NCBI GenBank assembly: GCA_024515975.1
Contig: JAMSKV010000020.1
Span: forward strand, 1 to 43,216
Direction: 5' to 3'
Length of the DNA stretch: 43,216 nt
From: Endosaccharibacter trunci
GTDB taxonomy: Bacteria > Pseudomonadota > Alphaproteobacteria > Acetobacterales > Acetobacteraceae
Shown: one piece after another, positions 27,879-36,090 of the stretch
Numbering within the stretch: the first letter of the stretch is position 1
Layout of the letters: the number at the start of each line of letters is the position of its first letter
The notes under the pieces: model-generated
The model's database searches: none
Told to the model about the DNA's origin: nothing
The model's input: only the letters and a program-made list of their open reading frames with translations
Translations under genes and position numbers: made by a program

Positions 27879-28808
27879 ATGCCGCGCTGGACCCAGGACG
27901 ACATGCCGGACATGTCCGGACGCACCGCCATCGTCACCGGGTCCACAGCCGGAATCGGCGCGGAGGCGGCGATGGCGCTGGCCGGGCGCGGCGCAGAGGT
28001 GATCCTGGCGGTGCGAAACCCCGCCAAGGGCGCCAGGACCCGCGCGTCGATCCTGGCGCGCCATCCCGGAGGTAGCGTGGAGGTCGAACCGATCGACCTG
28101 GCCGATCTGGGCAGCGTCCGCGCCTTCGCCGCACGGATCGTGGACGGCGGGCGTCCGATCCATGTGCTGCTCAACAATGCCGGGCTCGGTCTGCTGTCGC
28201 GACGCGAGGTGACGAAGGACGGGTTCGAGATGCAGTTCGGCACCAACCATCTCGGCCATTTCGTCCTGACCGGCCTGCTGCTTCCAGCCCTGCTGCGGGC
28301 GGACGCGCCACGCGTGGTGACGATCAGCAGCGTGGCGCATCGGCGCGGGCGGATCGATCTCGACGATCTCCAGGCAGAACGGCGCTACGGCCGCTCCAGC
28401 ACCTACGCGCAATCCAAACTCGCCAATCTGATGTTCGCGCTGACCCTGGATCGCCGCGCGCGGGCGGCGGAGTCCGCGCTGCTGAGCGTGGCGGCGCATC
28501 CCGGCATCTCGCTGACCGATTTCTTCCACGGCGCCGGCCGGATCGGTTTGCGGGTCAGCCCGGCCAACCCGATCTCCCGCAGGCTCGGTCTCGACCCGGC
28601 ACGGGGCGCCCTGCCCGGCCTGTATGCCGCGACGATGCCCGGCATACAGGGCGGCGACTATGTCGGGCCGGACGGTCTCGGCGAGATCCGCGGCTGGCCG
28701 GCGCCGGCGCGGATCTCGCCGCATGCCCACGACCGCGCCATTCAGGAGCGGCTCTGGGCGGCCTCGGAAGCCCTGACCGGGGTGGATTTCGAGGCGCTGC
28801 GGCACTGA
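27879..28808 (+). CDS. Short-chain dehydrogenase/reductase (retinol dehydrogenase-like)
   Basis: A 309-residue classical SDR. The NAD(P) site is IVTGSTAGIGAEAAMALAGRG (about 18-38), with LLNNAG, the catalytic serine in VVTISSVAHRRG and the catalytic pair in YAQSKLANLMFALTL (YxxxK). Length and the FGTNHLGHFVLTGLLLP segment resemble bacterial relatives of retinol dehydrogenases/protochlorophyllide reductases. The substrate is unknown. The ATG at 27879 has GGGGCGAG upstream; an ATG at 27903 is possible. The next gene, an MFS exporter, starts 9 bp after its stop, so they are probably co-transcribed. Confidence 0.85.
   Translation: MPRWTQDDMPDMSGRTAIVTGSTAGIGAEAAMALAGRGAEVILAVRNPAKGARTRASILARHPGGSVEVEPIDLADLGSVRAFAARIVDGGRPIHVLLNNAGLGLLSRREVTKDGFEMQFGTNHLGHFVLTGLLLPALLRADAPRVVTISSVAHRRGRIDLDDLQAERRYGRSSTYAQSKLANLMFALTLDRRARAAESALLSVAAHPGISLTDFFHGAGRIGLRVSPANPISRRLGLDPARGALPGLYAATMPGIQGGDYVGPDGLGEIRGWPAPARISPHAHDRAIQERLWAASEALTGVDFEALRH
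28619..28650. repeat. Perfect 11-bp inverted repeat inside a coding region
   Basis: CCTGTATGCCG (28619-28629) and its exact complement CGGCATACAGG (28640-28650) are separated by 10 bases inside the short-chain dehydrogenase gene. They encode PGLYAATMPGIQGG. The arms would form a stable hairpin in DNA or mRNA. Confidence 0.6.
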
Positions 28809-28816
28809 ACGGCGCC

Positions 28817-30241
28817 ATGAGCAACGCAGACGAGATCCGCCCCCCGCATGACGGGCTGCATGGGGCCGCGCGCAATCTCGCCATGCTGGCGGTCGCGCTG
28901 TCGGTGCTGCTGTCCGTGCTGGACTACGCCATCGCCAACGTGGCCCTGCCGACCATCGCCCAAGACATCCATGCCACCGCCTCCGAGTCGATCTGGGTCA
29001 TCAACGCCTACCAGATGGCGTCTGTGATCTCCCTGCTGCCGCTGGCGACGCTGGGCGACAGGGTCGGGCCGGCGCGGCTGTGCCGGATCGGCCTGATCCT
29101 GTTCGTCGTGGCCTCGCTGCTCTGCGCCGGATCGACCACGCTGTTGCAGCTTTCCTTGTCGCGCGCCCTGCAAGGGTTCGGCGGGGCCTGCATCATGAGT
29201 GTGAACGCCAATCTGGTCCGACATATCTATCCGCGCGCGATCATCGGGCGCGGCATCGCGCTGAACGGTCTTGTGATCGCCGCGGGGGTGGCGCTGGGTC
29301 CGACCATCGCCTCCGCCGTGCTTTCGGTGGCGCATTGGCCCTGGTTGTTCCTGATCAACCTGCCTCTGGGCGGGATGGCGTTCCTGGTGTCCCTGCTCGC
29401 GCTTCCGCGTATCCCGGCGAAACCGGCCGCGGTCGACGCGTGGTCTGCGGCACTGACCGCGGGCTCGTTCGGGTCGTTGATCGTCGGTTTCGACCGGTTG
29501 TCGCATGCTGACGGACTGGGCGTGTCCGCATTGCTGATCGCGATCGGCGGTTTCTGTCTCTTCGCCCTGGTGCGGCGGCAGCGCGGCCAGTCCGATCCGA
29601 TGCTGCCGCTGGACCTGCTCGCCCTGCGCGGCTTCCGCGCCGCGGTGCTGACCGGGTTTCTCGGCTTCGTGGCGTCGAACTTCTTCATCATCTCGATGCC
29701 GTTCACCCTGATGGGACATCTGCATCGGACCGCCGTCGCCACGGGTTTGCTGATCACGCCCTGGCCTTTGGCGATCGTCGCGGTATCGCCCTTCGTCGGG
29801 CGACTGGCGGATCGCTATCCGGCGGCAGTGCTCTCCGGACTCGGGCTCTGCATCACCGCGACCGGCTTCCTGCTGCTGTTCCTTCTGCCGAACGGGCCGA
29901 GCGACGCCGACATCGCCTGGCGGATCGCCCTGGCCGGCGCCGGGTTCGGGATCTTCCAGCCGCCCAACAACCGCGCCATGCTGCTGGGCGCGCCGCCGTC
30001 TCGCGCCGGCAGCGCCAGCGGAATGATCTCGGTGGCCCGCCTGCTGGGACAAACCGTCGGCGCGATGCTGGTGGCGTCCGTGTTCGCGCTGATGGGAGTG
30101 CGGGCGAACCAGCTCTGTCTGCTGTTCGCGTCGGCGACCGCGCTCTCGGCTGCGCTGGTAAGCTTCAACCGTCTGCGACACCGCGCCGCAGCAGCAAACG
30201 GGACGACGGACGGCATCCCCGACAAGCAGGACGGCGCTTGA
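28817..30241 (+). CDS. MFS drug-efflux transporter, DHA2 (EmrB/QacA/SmvA) family
   Basis: A 474-residue inner-membrane proton antiporter with about 14 helices. DHA2 features are LSVLLSVLDYAIANVALPTI (motif D1 with the helix-1 acidic residue), SIWVINAYQMASVISLLPL, the loop LGDRVGPARLCRIGLILF (motif A), and SRALQGFGGACIMSVNANLV with motif C-like GVALGPTIASAVL. It probably exports organic cations or other toxic compounds. The ATG at 28817 is 9 bp after the dehydrogenase stop; its TGA overlaps the TTG start of the next MFS gene. No regulator gene lies next to it. Confidence 0.87.
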   Translation: MSNADEIRPPHDGLHGAARNLAMLAVALSVLLSVLDYAIANVALPTIAQDIHATASESIWVINAYQMASVISLLPLATLGDRVGPARLCRIGLILFVVASLLCAGSTTLLQLSLSRALQGFGGACIMSVNANLVRHIYPRAIIGRGIALNGLVIAAGVALGPTIASAVLSVAHWPWLFLINLPLGGMAFLVSLLALPRIPAKPAAVDAWSAALTAGSFGSLIVGFDRLSHADGLGVSALLIAIGGFCLFALVRRQRGQSDPMLPLDLLALRGFRAAVLTGFLGFVASNFFIISMPFTLMGHLHRTAVATGLLITPWPLAIVAVSPFVGRLADRYPAAVLSGLGLCITATGFLLLFLLPNGPSDADIAWRIALAGAGFGIFQPPNNRAMLLGAPPSRAGSASGMISVARLLGQTVGAMLVASVFALMGVRANQLCLLFASATALSAALVSFNRLRHRAAAANGTTDGIPDKQDGA

Positions 30242-31461
30242 GCGGGCCTGGCGAGCGGCGCGGCGTCGCGACCGCGTTCGGCGCTTTCCTGCTCACCCTG
30301 GTCGGCCCGGTTCCGAGCCTCAACGCCACGCTCGGCCTGTTCCTGCGACCGGTGAGCCAGACCCTGCACGGGTCACGGGCCTCGGTTTCGGTCCTGCTGC
30401 TGATGATGGCGATCGCGACCGCCATGTGCCTCCCCTCCGCAGGGCGTCTGACGGACCGTTTCGGCGCGAGGCGGGTGGTGCTGGCGGGAGCGGTGGCGCT
30501 GCCTGCCTGCGTAGCGGTGCTGTCGCAGCTGGGCCAGGGCGCTTTCGCCTCCGCCGTCCCGCGACTGCTGTTGTTCGCCTGCCTCGGAATTGCCTCCGCC
30601 CTGTGCGGCGCGCCCCTGCTCGCCCGGCTGACCGCGGGGTGGTTTTTTCAACGCCGCGGGCTGGTGCTGGGGCTCGTCGCCGGAGCGGGGAATGGCATCG
30701 GCTGCGTGATCATGCCGGCTCTGGCCGATTGGGCGATCGGGTCGGTCGGGTGGCGCGAGGCCTATGGTGTGCTGGCAGCGGCGATGCTGCTCGTCGGACT
30801 GCCCGCCGCCGTGTTCCTGCTCAGGGATCCGCCCTCCGGCGAGGCGCCCGATCTGGAGGCGGGGCTCAGCCGGGCGGAGGCGATGCGCACGGTCGATTTC
30901 TGGTTGATCCTGCTGATCCTGGGGCTCGGCGCCGGTTCCCTCGCGGCGATCTTCACTCATGTGGTGCCGCTGCTGCTGGATCGGGGCGTCGGGCCCGGCG
31001 AGGCCCTGGCCGTGGCGGCGACGATCGCCCTCGCGGGTTCGGCCTGGCAGCCGGTCATGGGCGCCGTGCTGGACCGGACCGGCGAGCCGCGCTGGCTGTC
31101 GGCCTGTTTCCTGCTCGCCCTGCTGGGCCTTCTGCTGTTGTGGAACGCGACCGGTCCGCTGGCGCCGCTATGCGGCGGGTTGCTGATCGGCGTGGCGATC
31201 GGCAGCGACTATGCCGTGGTGCCCCTGCTCGCGAGCCGGCTGTTCGGCCTGCGATCGTTCGGGGAGATCAGCGCCAGCCTGTTCGGCGTGAATGCCATCG
31301 TGCTGGGGCTGACGCCGGTTCTGGCCGATCTCGGCTATGGCCGCACCGGGTCCTACCGGATCACGATCTGGGCCGCTTGCGCCTGCCTGCTTGCCTGCGC
31401 GGTGCTGAGCCTGCGTCTGAAACCGTTCAAAGGCTGCAGGACGGGCGGCCGGCGGGACTGA
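30238..31461 (+). CDS. MFS transporter (monocarboxylate/oxalate-formate-like, 12 TM)
   Basis: A 407-residue permease with about 12 helices. The loop-2 motif is GRLTDRFGARRVVLAGAVAL (about 70-89). RLTAGWFFQRRGLVLGLVAG (131-150) and NGIGCVIMPALADWAIGSVG match the helix 4-5 pattern of the oxalate:formate/monocarboxylate group. The only suitable start is TTG at 30238, overlapping the TGA of the preceding MFS gene, with AGGAC upstream. Its substrate is not deducible. It ends the SDR-MFS-MFS run; its last 35 bases overlap a small minus-strand gene. Confidence 0.8.
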   Translation: MSGPGERRGVATAFGAFLLTLVGPVPSLNATLGLFLRPVSQTLHGSRASVSVLLLMMAIATAMCLPSAGRLTDRFGARRVVLAGAVALPACVAVLSQLGQGAFASAVPRLLLFACLGIASALCGAPLLARLTAGWFFQRRGLVLGLVAGAGNGIGCVIMPALADWAIGSVGWREAYGVLAAAMLLVGLPAAVFLLRDPPSGEAPDLEAGLSRAEAMRTVDFWLILLILGLGAGSLAAIFTHVVPLLLDRGVGPGEALAVAATIALAGSAWQPVMGAVLDRTGEPRWLSACFLLALLGLLLLWNATGPLAPLCGGLLIGVAIGSDYAVVPLLASRLFGLRSFGEISASLFGVNAIVLGLTPVLADLGYGRTGSYRITIWAACACLLACAVLSLRLKPFKGCRTGGRRD

Positions 31462-31711
31462 CGCTCTCGGCACGGGCGCGCGCATCGGGCAGAGGGTCGA
31501 GCGCCACGGTGGAGGGAGCGCGAGCGGGGCTTCTGAACAGCTCGGCCATGGTCAGCGCAATCCCGCGCTCGACCGGCACCGCCACCCCGCTGGGCACGAC
31601 CAGATGCGCGGCGCTGCCGGGCGCCGGCGACAGGCGGATCGCGATCGGGTCCGGCCGCACCGGAGTGGTGGCGAACGAGACGACCGTGAAAAGCAGCGTG
31701 GTGGCGACCAT
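31427..31711 (-). CDS. Small hypothetical membrane-anchored or secreted protein
   Basis: About 94 residues, not recognised. One N-terminal hydrophobic segment (VATTLLFTVVSF) is followed by a proline- and alanine-rich stretch (PDPIAIRLSPAPGSAAHLVV and later RSPARAPSTVALDPLPDARA), as in short membrane-anchored periplasmic proteins. The start at 31711 is chosen because the hydrophobic segment follows at once, but the Shine-Dalgarno site is poor, and upstream in-frame sequence is arginine-rich like a shadow frame. It converges with and overlaps the MFS gene. This could be a non-gene; without it, 31462-31966 would be a 500-bp gap in which I see nothing else convincing. Confidence 0.4.
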   Translation of the reverse strand: MVATTLLFTVVSFATTPVRPDPIAIRLSPAPGSAAHLVVPSGVAVPVERGIALTMAELFRSPARAPSTVALDPLPDARARAESVSPAGRPSCSL

Positions 31712-31966
31712 CGCGAGAACCCCAAAGCGGCACCGAAACGAGCCGGCACAGGACAGCGCCTCGCACGCACGGAGGAGCGGCCGTCTCCACGCCGGACATG
31801 ACGCCGTCGGCCGCCGAGCGGCACCGAACCACGAACGAACGCGACAAGTCCAGCGGAAAGGCCCGAGCCGGCCGCGCAAACCTCACTCCGTTCCGCCAGC
31901 GCCTGCAGGCAGCCGTTTCCGCATGCGCTTGGCAGGGTCTGGCGCCGCCGAACGCCGGATTCGCGA

Positions 31967-32377
31967 TCAGCGACCAGCGGCGGACGCGGCAGGATGAGGC
32001 AGCGAGTCGCGCGCCGTGGTCTCACCGCACAGCGGGTGGGAGCGCAGCACGGAAACCCCGGCCGCGTCATGCGGGAAACGCGTCCCCCAGCGCGCCTCCC
32101 ACGCCGCGGAGAACGCGCGCCGTTCGAGCCGCTCGCAGTGGTCGATCGCCCGCAGCATGGCCCGTTCCGCCCGCGCCTGCGTGCGATGGATCCGCTGGAA
32201 ACGGCGCCAGAGGGCCAGGGCATTCACCGTCCAAGCGTCATAGGCGTGCTCGCTCAGGCGCCGGCGGATCGCGGGCGGGAGCGTCTCGAACGCGGCCCAC
32301 GCGTCGCCCGCATGACGCCGCCAGATCTGCGATCGGATGGTCGCATCGTTGCCGTCCGGAAGAATGGGCATCGTCAT
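31967..32377 (-). CDS. Hypothetical protein, possibly DUF6525-like
   Basis: A 136-residue soluble helical protein rich in Arg, Ala and Trp: FETLPPAIRRRLSEHAYDAW, ALWRRFQRIHRTQARAERAM, then HCERLERRAFSAAWEARWG. Its layout (a 'LPP.IR.WL' opening, an arginine-rich middle and a closing L.R.A...W helix) recalls short alphaproteobacterial DUF6525 proteins, but I am not certain. The start at 32377 lies just after an AT-rich tract (32381-32400) that may be part of its promoter; there is no strong ribosome-binding site. It is divergent from the aspartyl-protease-like gene at 32496. Confidence 0.55.
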   Translation of the reverse strand: MTMPILPDGNDATIRSQIWRRHAGDAWAAFETLPPAIRRRLSEHAYDAWTVNALALWRRFQRIHRTQARAERAMLRAIDHCERLERRAFSAAWEARWGTRFPHDAAGVSVLRSHPLCGETTARDSLPHPAASAAGR

Positions 32378-32495
32378 CCCAGAAAGAATAGTATGTTATA
32401 CTGTTCTGTCCAGGGCGCAGTCGCGGCGGATGCGGTGATGGAGATGACGGCGATCCATTGTAACGCTGTCGGTCGAGGCAACCGGACAGGAACGC

Positions 32496-33473
32496 ATGGC
32501 AACGGAGTCGCTCCTCGTCCGTCTCGTGGCGCTGCTGATCGTGTCGCCCGGGCTCTGCGCCTGCGAGGCCGGGCAGAGGCCGGCCGCGCGGCCGGCTGCG
32601 GCGAAAACCTGCAATCCGACCATCTCCGCCCTGCCCTTGTTGGGACGCCCGGGCGACAGCCCGCTGCTGCCGATCACCGTGGCCGGCGCCGATGCCGCGA
32701 TCTTCTTCTCGCCCGGTTTCGGTCCGACCATGCTGCGCGACAACGGTTCTCTTCGCTTTCCCCGCGAGGAGACAACCCAGATCGTCGAGCCGGATGGCAA
32801 TGCCGTCGATGTGGACCGGTCCTATCTTAGGGGTGTCAAAATCGGCGCGTTGCCGATCGAGGATCGCCGCGCCTTCCGCCAGTGGGATCCGACGGACGCC
32901 ACCGTCGACGGACGGCCCATCGTCGGAATTCTCGGACGCGGCGCCCTTCCCGCCAATGCGATCATCACGCTCGATCTGCCGAAGGAAACGGTGCAGGTTG
33001 CCGTGCCTTGCGACGACACGCCGCCCGATCCGAACGCGCCCGGCATCCCGATGGGCAGCGAGGTGCTCGCGGTGCCCGTCGAGATCGAAGGCGTGCCGAC
33101 GGAGGCGGTGCTCGATCCGGACCTGCCGATCAGCATCATGCCGCGCGCGCTGGCACGAAAGATCGGTATCACCGACAAGGCGCTGGCCGACGACCCGCCG
33201 GTGCTCACCCTGTTCAGCGCCGTGTCCCTGGGGCGGCGCCATCGCGTGAAGCGGTTCGACATCGGCGATGTCGAGGTGCGCAACATGCCGTTCGATATCG
33301 AGGAGAAGGCACGGGTGCCACTGATCGGCCTGAACTTCTTCTCGTTCGGCCGGTCCACGTTCAATTTCCAGAACGGCCGCTTCCTGTTCCAGCCCACGAT
33401 CGAGACCGTCACGCCGCCGACCAAACTGCATTTCGATCGCACGCGCCTGGCGCATGTATCGGTCGGCGAATGA
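32496..33473 (+). CDS. Two-domain retropepsin-like (aspartyl protease fold) protein with altered active sites
   Basis: A 325-residue predicted lipoprotein or secreted protein. The signal (LVRLVALLIVSPGLCAC) has a cysteine at 23 after an L-C-A, a weak lipobox. Two repeats each look like a retropepsin half. Domain 1 runs from about 57 to an ILG turn (PIVGILGRGALPANAIITLD). Domain 2 runs from about 190 to LIGLNFFSFGRSTFNFQNGR. At the positions where the catalytic D-T/S-G should sit I read S72-P-G and D207-P-D, so proteolysis is doubtful. The ATG at 32496 has AGGA upstream. It stands alone, converging with the decarboxylase gene at 33587. Confidence 0.65.
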   Translation: MATESLLVRLVALLIVSPGLCACEAGQRPAARPAAAKTCNPTISALPLLGRPGDSPLLPITVAGADAAIFFSPGFGPTMLRDNGSLRFPREETTQIVEPDGNAVDVDRSYLRGVKIGALPIEDRRAFRQWDPTDATVDGRPIVGILGRGALPANAIITLDLPKETVQVAVPCDDTPPDPNAPGIPMGSEVLAVPVEIEGVPTEAVLDPDLPISIMPRALARKIGITDKALADDPPVLTLFSAVSLGRRHRVKRFDIGDVEVRNMPFDIEEKARVPLIGLNFFSFGRSTFNFQNGRFLFQPTIETVTPPTKLHFDRTRLAHVSVGE

Positions 33474-33586
33474 CGCGTTGCCCTTCCAATCAGCGCCCTA
33501 ACGCGGCGGGCACTCCGCCCCAACACACAGAAGTCTTTCCTCTCAGAAAAGCAGATTTCCCTCTTCCGGAACGAACGACCCCTGTT

Positions 33587-35047
33587 TCAGCGCGCCGTCT
33601 CCCCGGCCTGCAGCCGGCGTCGCAGCAGCATCAGCAGCCCCTCGATCATGATGTCCGCATCCTCCCGGACGGTGCGGTGATTGACGATGGCGGCGCGTAT
33701 GGCGCGCTTGCCGTCGATCGTCGTGGTGGACGGCACGGCAATGCCGCTTTCGTGCAGATCCTTGACCAGCTCGCCGTTCAGCCAGTCGAGATCGGCGCCC
33801 GGCGCTCCCGCCTCCGACACGCGGAAGCAGACGACGTTGAGCGTCACGGGCGCCAGCAGTTCGAGCGCCTTCTCCTGCTCGACGCGTCGCGCCAGATGGG
33901 CAGCGACGTCGCAGCATGCTTCCACCATCTCGCCCATGCGCTCGGCGCCATACGTGCCGAAGGTCATCCACACCTTGAGCGCGCGGAAGCCGCGCGACAG
34001 GTCGGGGCCCAGATCGCAAGGCCAGGGCGCGTTGCCGGCGGCACCGCGATCCTCGCGTGACAGGTAGGCCAGGGTCTGCGCGAAGCTCGACGCCTGCAGG
34101 GCCGGATCGCGCACCAGCACGCAGCCCGCATCGTAGGGCACCTGCGCCCATTTGTGGAAATCGAAGGCGAGGCTGTCGGCACGGCCGATCCCGCGCAGCT
34201 GCGTCGCGAAACGCGGCGAAAGCGCGGCGAGCGCGCCGAACGCGCCATCGACGTGGAACCAGAGATGCTCGGCGGCGCAGAACGCAGCCACTGCGTCGAG
34301 GTCGTCGATGGCGCCGGTATCGACGGCGCCCGCCGTCGCCGCGACCATGAAGGGCGACAGACCAGCTTCCCGGTCGCGGCGCACCGCCGCGGCGAGCGCC
34401 GCCACGTCCATGCGATGCGCCCGGTCCACAGGGACGATCCGCAGCGCATCGGTGCCGAAACCGGCCATGTCGAAAGCCCGAGGCAGGCAGCCATGGGCGC
34501 TGGCGCCGGCATAGCCGACCAGGCCGCGCCCGCCGACGCCGCCCGAGCGCGCGGCCGGGCCGGCCGCGGCCGTGCGCGCGCAGAGCACCGCGATCATGTT
34601 GGCCATGGACGAGCCGGTGACCAGCAGGCCGGAACTGTCGGACGGCATGCCGACCATCTCCGCCGCCCAGCGAATCACGGTGCGCTCCAGCTCGATCGGC
34701 GCATGGTCGCGGCCGCCGAGATTGGCGTTGAGCCCGGCCGCCAGCATCTCCGCCAGCACGCCGATCCCGGTGCCCCCGCCATGGACCCAGCCCATGAAAC
34801 GCGGATGGGTGTTGCCGAGCGCGAACGGGACGACCTGTTCGAGATAGCGCCGGTAAAGCGCTTCGGGGTCGGCGGCGAGACGCGGCAGGGGCTCGCGCAG
34901 CGCCTCCCGGTCCGCCGGCTGCATCGGCCGCCAGACCGGCCGGTCGGTGCCCCCGCCCAGAGAGGCGAGCCGGTCGATGGTGTCGTCGAGCATGCGATGG
35001 CCCAGGGCACGCAGCGCGCTCCAGTCCGCCGGGTCCAAACCTGACAT
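33587..35047 (-). CDS. PLP-dependent group II amino acid decarboxylase
   Basis: A 486-residue PLP decarboxylase of the aromatic-L-amino-acid/2,4-diaminobutyrate type. Motifs: HPRFMGWVHGGGTGIGVLAE (81-100), VTGSSMANMIAVLCAR (143-158), the PLP-ring aspartate in WFHVDGAFGAL (263-273) and the Schiff-base lysine K299 in FDFHKWAQVPYD. The length is normal for the family. It releases CO2 from an amino acid to give an amine; the exact substrate cannot be read. The ATG at 35047 has GGAG 7 bases upstream. It is divergent from the alpha/beta hydrolase gene at 35185 with a 137-bp shared upstream region. Confidence 0.87.
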   Translation of the reverse strand: MSGLDPADWSALRALGHRMLDDTIDRLASLGGGTDRPVWRPMQPADREALREPLPRLAADPEALYRRYLEQVVPFALGNTHPRFMGWVHGGGTGIGVLAEMLAAGLNANLGGRDHAPIELERTVIRWAAEMVGMPSDSSGLLVTGSSMANMIAVLCARTAAAGPAARSGGVGGRGLVGYAGASAHGCLPRAFDMAGFGTDALRIVPVDRAHRMDVAALAAAVRRDREAGLSPFMVAATAGAVDTGAIDDLDAVAAFCAAEHLWFHVDGAFGALAALSPRFATQLRGIGRADSLAFDFHKWAQVPYDAGCVLVRDPALQASSFAQTLAYLSREDRGAAGNAPWPCDLGPDLSRGFRALKVWMTFGTYGAERMGEMVEACCDVAAHLARRVEQEKALELLAPVTLNVVCFRVSEAGAPGADLDWLNGELVKDLHESGIAVPSTTTIDGKRAIRAAIVNHRTVREDADIMIEGLLMLLRRRLQAGETAR

Positions 35048-35184
35048 GCGCGCTCTCCCGCCATCCGGACCGGCCGATCCCGCTGTTCCGACCGATCCCG
35101 GCCGCTTTGCCATCCGTTCCCCATTGCGGCAAGCATTCGGCTCGGGCATTCGAACCGGAACCGCTGGAGCACCCGAACCCACCC

Positions 35185-36051
35185 ATGCAGGTCGGCACCT
35201 TCTTTCCCGGCTTCCATTACGAGGAGATGACCCTCTCCGGCACGCGCTACCGGCTGCGCACCGGCGGGCTGGCCGGCTGGCAGGCCGAACCCCTTCTGCT
35301 GCTGCACGGCCAGCCGCAAACCCATGCGATGTGGCACCGGGTCGCACCGGCTTTGTCCGACCGCTTCGCCGTGGTCTGCGCGGATCTGCCGGCGCATCTG
35401 ACCATCGCCGAGCTGGCGCACGACATGCTGGCGCTGATGAGCCGCCTCGGTCATCGCCGCTTCTCGGTCGCGGGCCATGATTTCGGCGCGCATGTGGCCG
35501 CGCGCGTCGCCCGCGACGCGCCCGATCGCGTGGACCGGCTGGCGATCGTGGAGGCCGTGCCCCTGCTCGACCATGCCGGGCGGCGCGATCTCTCCTTCGA
35601 GCTCGGCACCTATCCCGGCTGCTGGTTCGGCCAGCATCATCCCAAGCCGGAATCCCTGACCGTGACCGCGCCGGACGAGTGGTTCCGGCTGGTGGCGCCG
35701 GACGAGAACCCGGAGATCTTCCATCCCGAGGCGGTGGTCGACTACCTGCTGGAAGGCCCCTGGAACGAGGATTTGCGCGGGTTCGGCGCCGCCGCGGACG
35801 GGCCGGTGCCGACGCTCGACCTGTCGCAGCGCCTGGATCCGGTGACGATCTCCTGCCCAACCCTCGTGATCTGGGGCACGCGCGGCCGCATCGGCGGCTG
35901 GTACGATCCACGCACGCTGTGGCGACGCGACATTTCCGGTCCGATCGAAGGCGGAAGCGTCGAAAGCGGCCATTTCGTGCCGGAAGAAGCGTCCTGGGAG
36001 CTGGCGGAGCGGTTTCGCGCCTTCTTCGCCCCAGACCAGACGGATCCCTGA
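35185..36051 (+). CDS. Alpha/beta hydrolase, haloacetate dehalogenase-like but with changed carboxylate pocket
   Basis: A 288-residue alpha/beta hydrolase whose start, FFPGFHYEEMTLSG then LLLLHGQPQTHAMWHRVAPA, strongly resembles fluoro/haloacetate dehalogenases. The oxyanion HGQPQ, the nucleophile elbow AGHDFGAH (Asp) and the late ESGHFVPEE histidine are present. In fluoroacetate dehalogenase the nucleophile is followed by R and then R three residues later (HDRGAR) to bind the substrate carboxylate. Here these are F and H. A stretch of about 15 residues after ADL (normally RGYGDS...) is also missing. It is therefore unlikely to act on haloacetates; a neutral ester or epoxide is more likely. 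The ATG at 35185 lacks a strong ribosome site. Confidence 0.8.
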   Translation: MQVGTFFPGFHYEEMTLSGTRYRLRTGGLAGWQAEPLLLLHGQPQTHAMWHRVAPALSDRFAVVCADLPAHLTIAELAHDMLALMSRLGHRRFSVAGHDFGAHVAARVARDAPDRVDRLAIVEAVPLLDHAGRRDLSFELGTYPGCWFGQHHPKPESLTVTAPDEWFRLVAPDENPEIFHPEAVVDYLLEGPWNEDLRGFGAAADGPVPTLDLSQRLDPVTISCPTLVIWGTRGRIGGWYDPRTLWRRDISGPIEGGSVESGHFVPEEASWELAERFRAFFAPDQTDP

Positions 36052-36090
36052 CCGGCCCCGGTCTCCACCCTTTCTCTGAAAGCGATCGCC

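Noticed and set aside
26127-28805. 892-residue minus-strand open frame across kup and the SDR gene
   Set aside because: It is antisense to two unmistakable genes and of low-complexity His/Arg/Asp composition; a GC-rich shadow.
33474-33586. AT-richer stretch GAAGTCTTTCCTCTCAGAAA as another copy of the dispersed repeat
   Set aside because: Only a short AGTCTTT match is shared and no pairing arm is visible.
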